This document shows, piece by piece, positions 63,145 through 64,000 of a DNA stretch of 64,000 nucleotides (its first letter is position 1; every line of letters begins with the position of its first letter). The stretch is from positions 2,759,855-2,823,854 of the forward strand of contig PJRA01000412.1 of assembly GCA_016987375.1 (NCBI GenBank), given 5' to 3'. The DNA is from Brachionus koreanus. Lineage: Eukaryota; Rotifera; Eurotatoria; Ploima; Brachionidae. Below the pieces are notes generated by a model. The model did not search any database. It had not been told where the DNA came from and saw only the letters and a list, made by a program, of their open reading frames with translations. Position numbers and translations under genes: made by a program.

Positions 63145-63169
63145 GGATACTACATCTACCCCGCCTTAT
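63145..63169 (-). repeat. Candidate polypurine tract and start of the 3' LTR of a Gypsy element
   Basis: Downstream of the pol remnant, the minus strand has AAGGCGGGGTAGA, a purine-rich run of the kind that primes plus-strand synthesis. It is followed at once by TGTAGTATCC, a TG-start typical of LTRs. The LTR would run to lower coordinates; its other end was not found. Confidence 0.45.
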
Positions 63170-63246
63170 TTTAAAAGAATCTTTTTTTTTTTTTAAATAA
63201 CCTAAATATCTAAACATAACTTTACCTTTCATTATTTAATTCCAAT

Positions 63247-64000
63247 CTATCTATCTAAGCCCAACCCTAATCTCCGTGGATCTATTCCACTCGGACCTTC
63301 TTGTTGTATAGCTTTTTCTTCCACTTTTGAATCATTCGAGCTCCTATCCATTGAACAACTTAAATTTAATTTCCTATAATTAGACGAATTTCTAGTTACT
63401 TGCTCACCAGAACTAGACTCAACTGTAACCATACTTCCTTTAATCTGAACAATCTTACATGGGTTAGTGTCACGAACCGGTTCTTTTTAATCATATACTT
63501 TGCCTTTCTGTTTCCAATATAACACTAAATTGTCCGTGACTAATGTGCTTAATTTACTTTTATGTCTCTTGTAAGCGTAATTTTTCATCTTTTCTTTAGC
63601 TTGTGTGTCTTTGTCTAAACTAGAGTCCATTTTTGCACTTGCATTGATTTTAGGCAATAACCTGGTATTACAAAATCTGAAAATTAGCCTAGCCGGTGCA
63701 ACCCCAGTTTTAGAAAGTGGTTTTGATCTATATGTACCCAAAAATGTATTTAGTTCATTCTTCCAACTTAACCCATTTACTGCCGCATTTCTAGTGACCT
63801 TGTCAGATTTCGATTAAATTGTTCCACTTCCCCATTTGCTCTAGGCCAGTTTGGTGTAGAAAATGTAATGGATCTCCGATGAACTGTGATGGTGACTATT
63901 GTATTTACTCAGCAAACCAAATGTCGACATTTTCATGGTTAAAAGAAAGAAAGAGTGAATCATTTTCATGCTCATTTTCTCCGAAACTAATAAAAGCAAA
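63247..64000 (-). pseudogene. Ty3/Gypsy retrotransposon, decayed pol (integrase) C-terminus, cut by the window edge
   Basis: On the minus strand, from the window end: FSTPNWPRANGEVEQFNRNL (the end of the integrase core, including its 'ANG..E..N' motif). After a stop and a shift come GTYRSKPLSKTGVAPARLIF and LPKINASAK, then KEKMKNYAYKRHKSK and DNLVLYWKQKGKVYD. After another stop, in a second frame, come MVTVESSSGEQVTRN and SSNYRKL. This is the standard order of the Gypsy integrase C-terminal region ('YRSTPH..TG..PA.L.F', 'AD.RR', 'GD.VL....'). Several stops make it non-functional. The plus ORF at 63605 is antisense shadow. Confidence 0.8.

Noticed and set aside
63605..63817. Plus-strand ORF of 70 codons
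   Set aside because: Antisense of the Gypsy integrase C-terminus.

Overview
The window is AT-rich eukaryotic nuclear DNA with split genes. Most introns are 45-60 nt and begin GT and end AG; a few run to several kb. The gene set is animal: a nicotinic acetylcholine receptor alpha-type subunit, p38 MAP kinase, a Ly6-type surface protein, supervillin, an SLC45 transporter, acetoacetyl-CoA synthetase, dynactin subunit 3 and kringle/sushi proteins. Very short introns plus many decayed hAT, piggyBac, Tc1/mariner-like, Tnp2-like, LINE and Gypsy pieces fit a small invertebrate, and a monogonont rotifer such as Brachionus is my best guess. That is inference. Nothing here names the species.

Layout. 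1-3.6 kb: 3' part of a Cys-loop receptor gene (+) with a foldback element in an intron. 4.8-5.4 kb: dead Tc1/mariner-like transposase (-). 7.0-8.4 kb: p38 MAPK gene (+, 7 exons). 10.0-12.5 kb: dead Tnp2-like transposase (-) and a BEN-domain fragment (+). 13.9-15.7 kb: decayed LINE (-). 16.3-16.8 kb: three-exon Ly6/uPAR-like gene (+). 20.6-38.6 kb: nine-exon gene (+) for the N-terminal half of supervillin, whose long introns hold MITEs and retroposon debris. 41.7-43.5 kb: SLC45-type MFS transporter (+). 44.4-45.2 kb: acidic nuclear-type protein (+). 47.9-50.8 kb: acetoacetyl-CoA synthetase (+, 11 exons). 51.1-51.9 kb: dynactin subunit 3-like gene (+, 6 exons). 52.5-55.7 kb: secreted kringle-sushi protein (-, 12 exons). 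56.5-56.9 kb: small cysteine-rich protein with a furin site (-). 57.2-61.6 kb: nearly complete hAT element with unusually long inverted ends. 61.7-64.0 kb: a MITE, a piggyBac fragment, a LINE RT fragment and the 3' end of a Gypsy retrotransposon.

The host genes share no single pathway; they are ordinary neighbours with separate jobs (signalling, cytoskeleton, transport, ketone-body use, extracellular matrix). The points most worth following up are: a supervillin gene that ends before any gelsolin or headpiece domain; a secreted protein with two kringles and five sushi domains and no protease; a furin-type cysteine-rich peptide precursor; a p38 kinase with altered P+1-loop residues; and a family of foldback elements sharing one subterminal motif, one of which forms a near-perfect 220-bp hairpin inside an intron.

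Gene models were built by hand from splice sites and reading-frame continuity. Each multi-exon model given as complete sums to a multiple of three. No alignment or search was run, so family assignments rest on remembered motifs.
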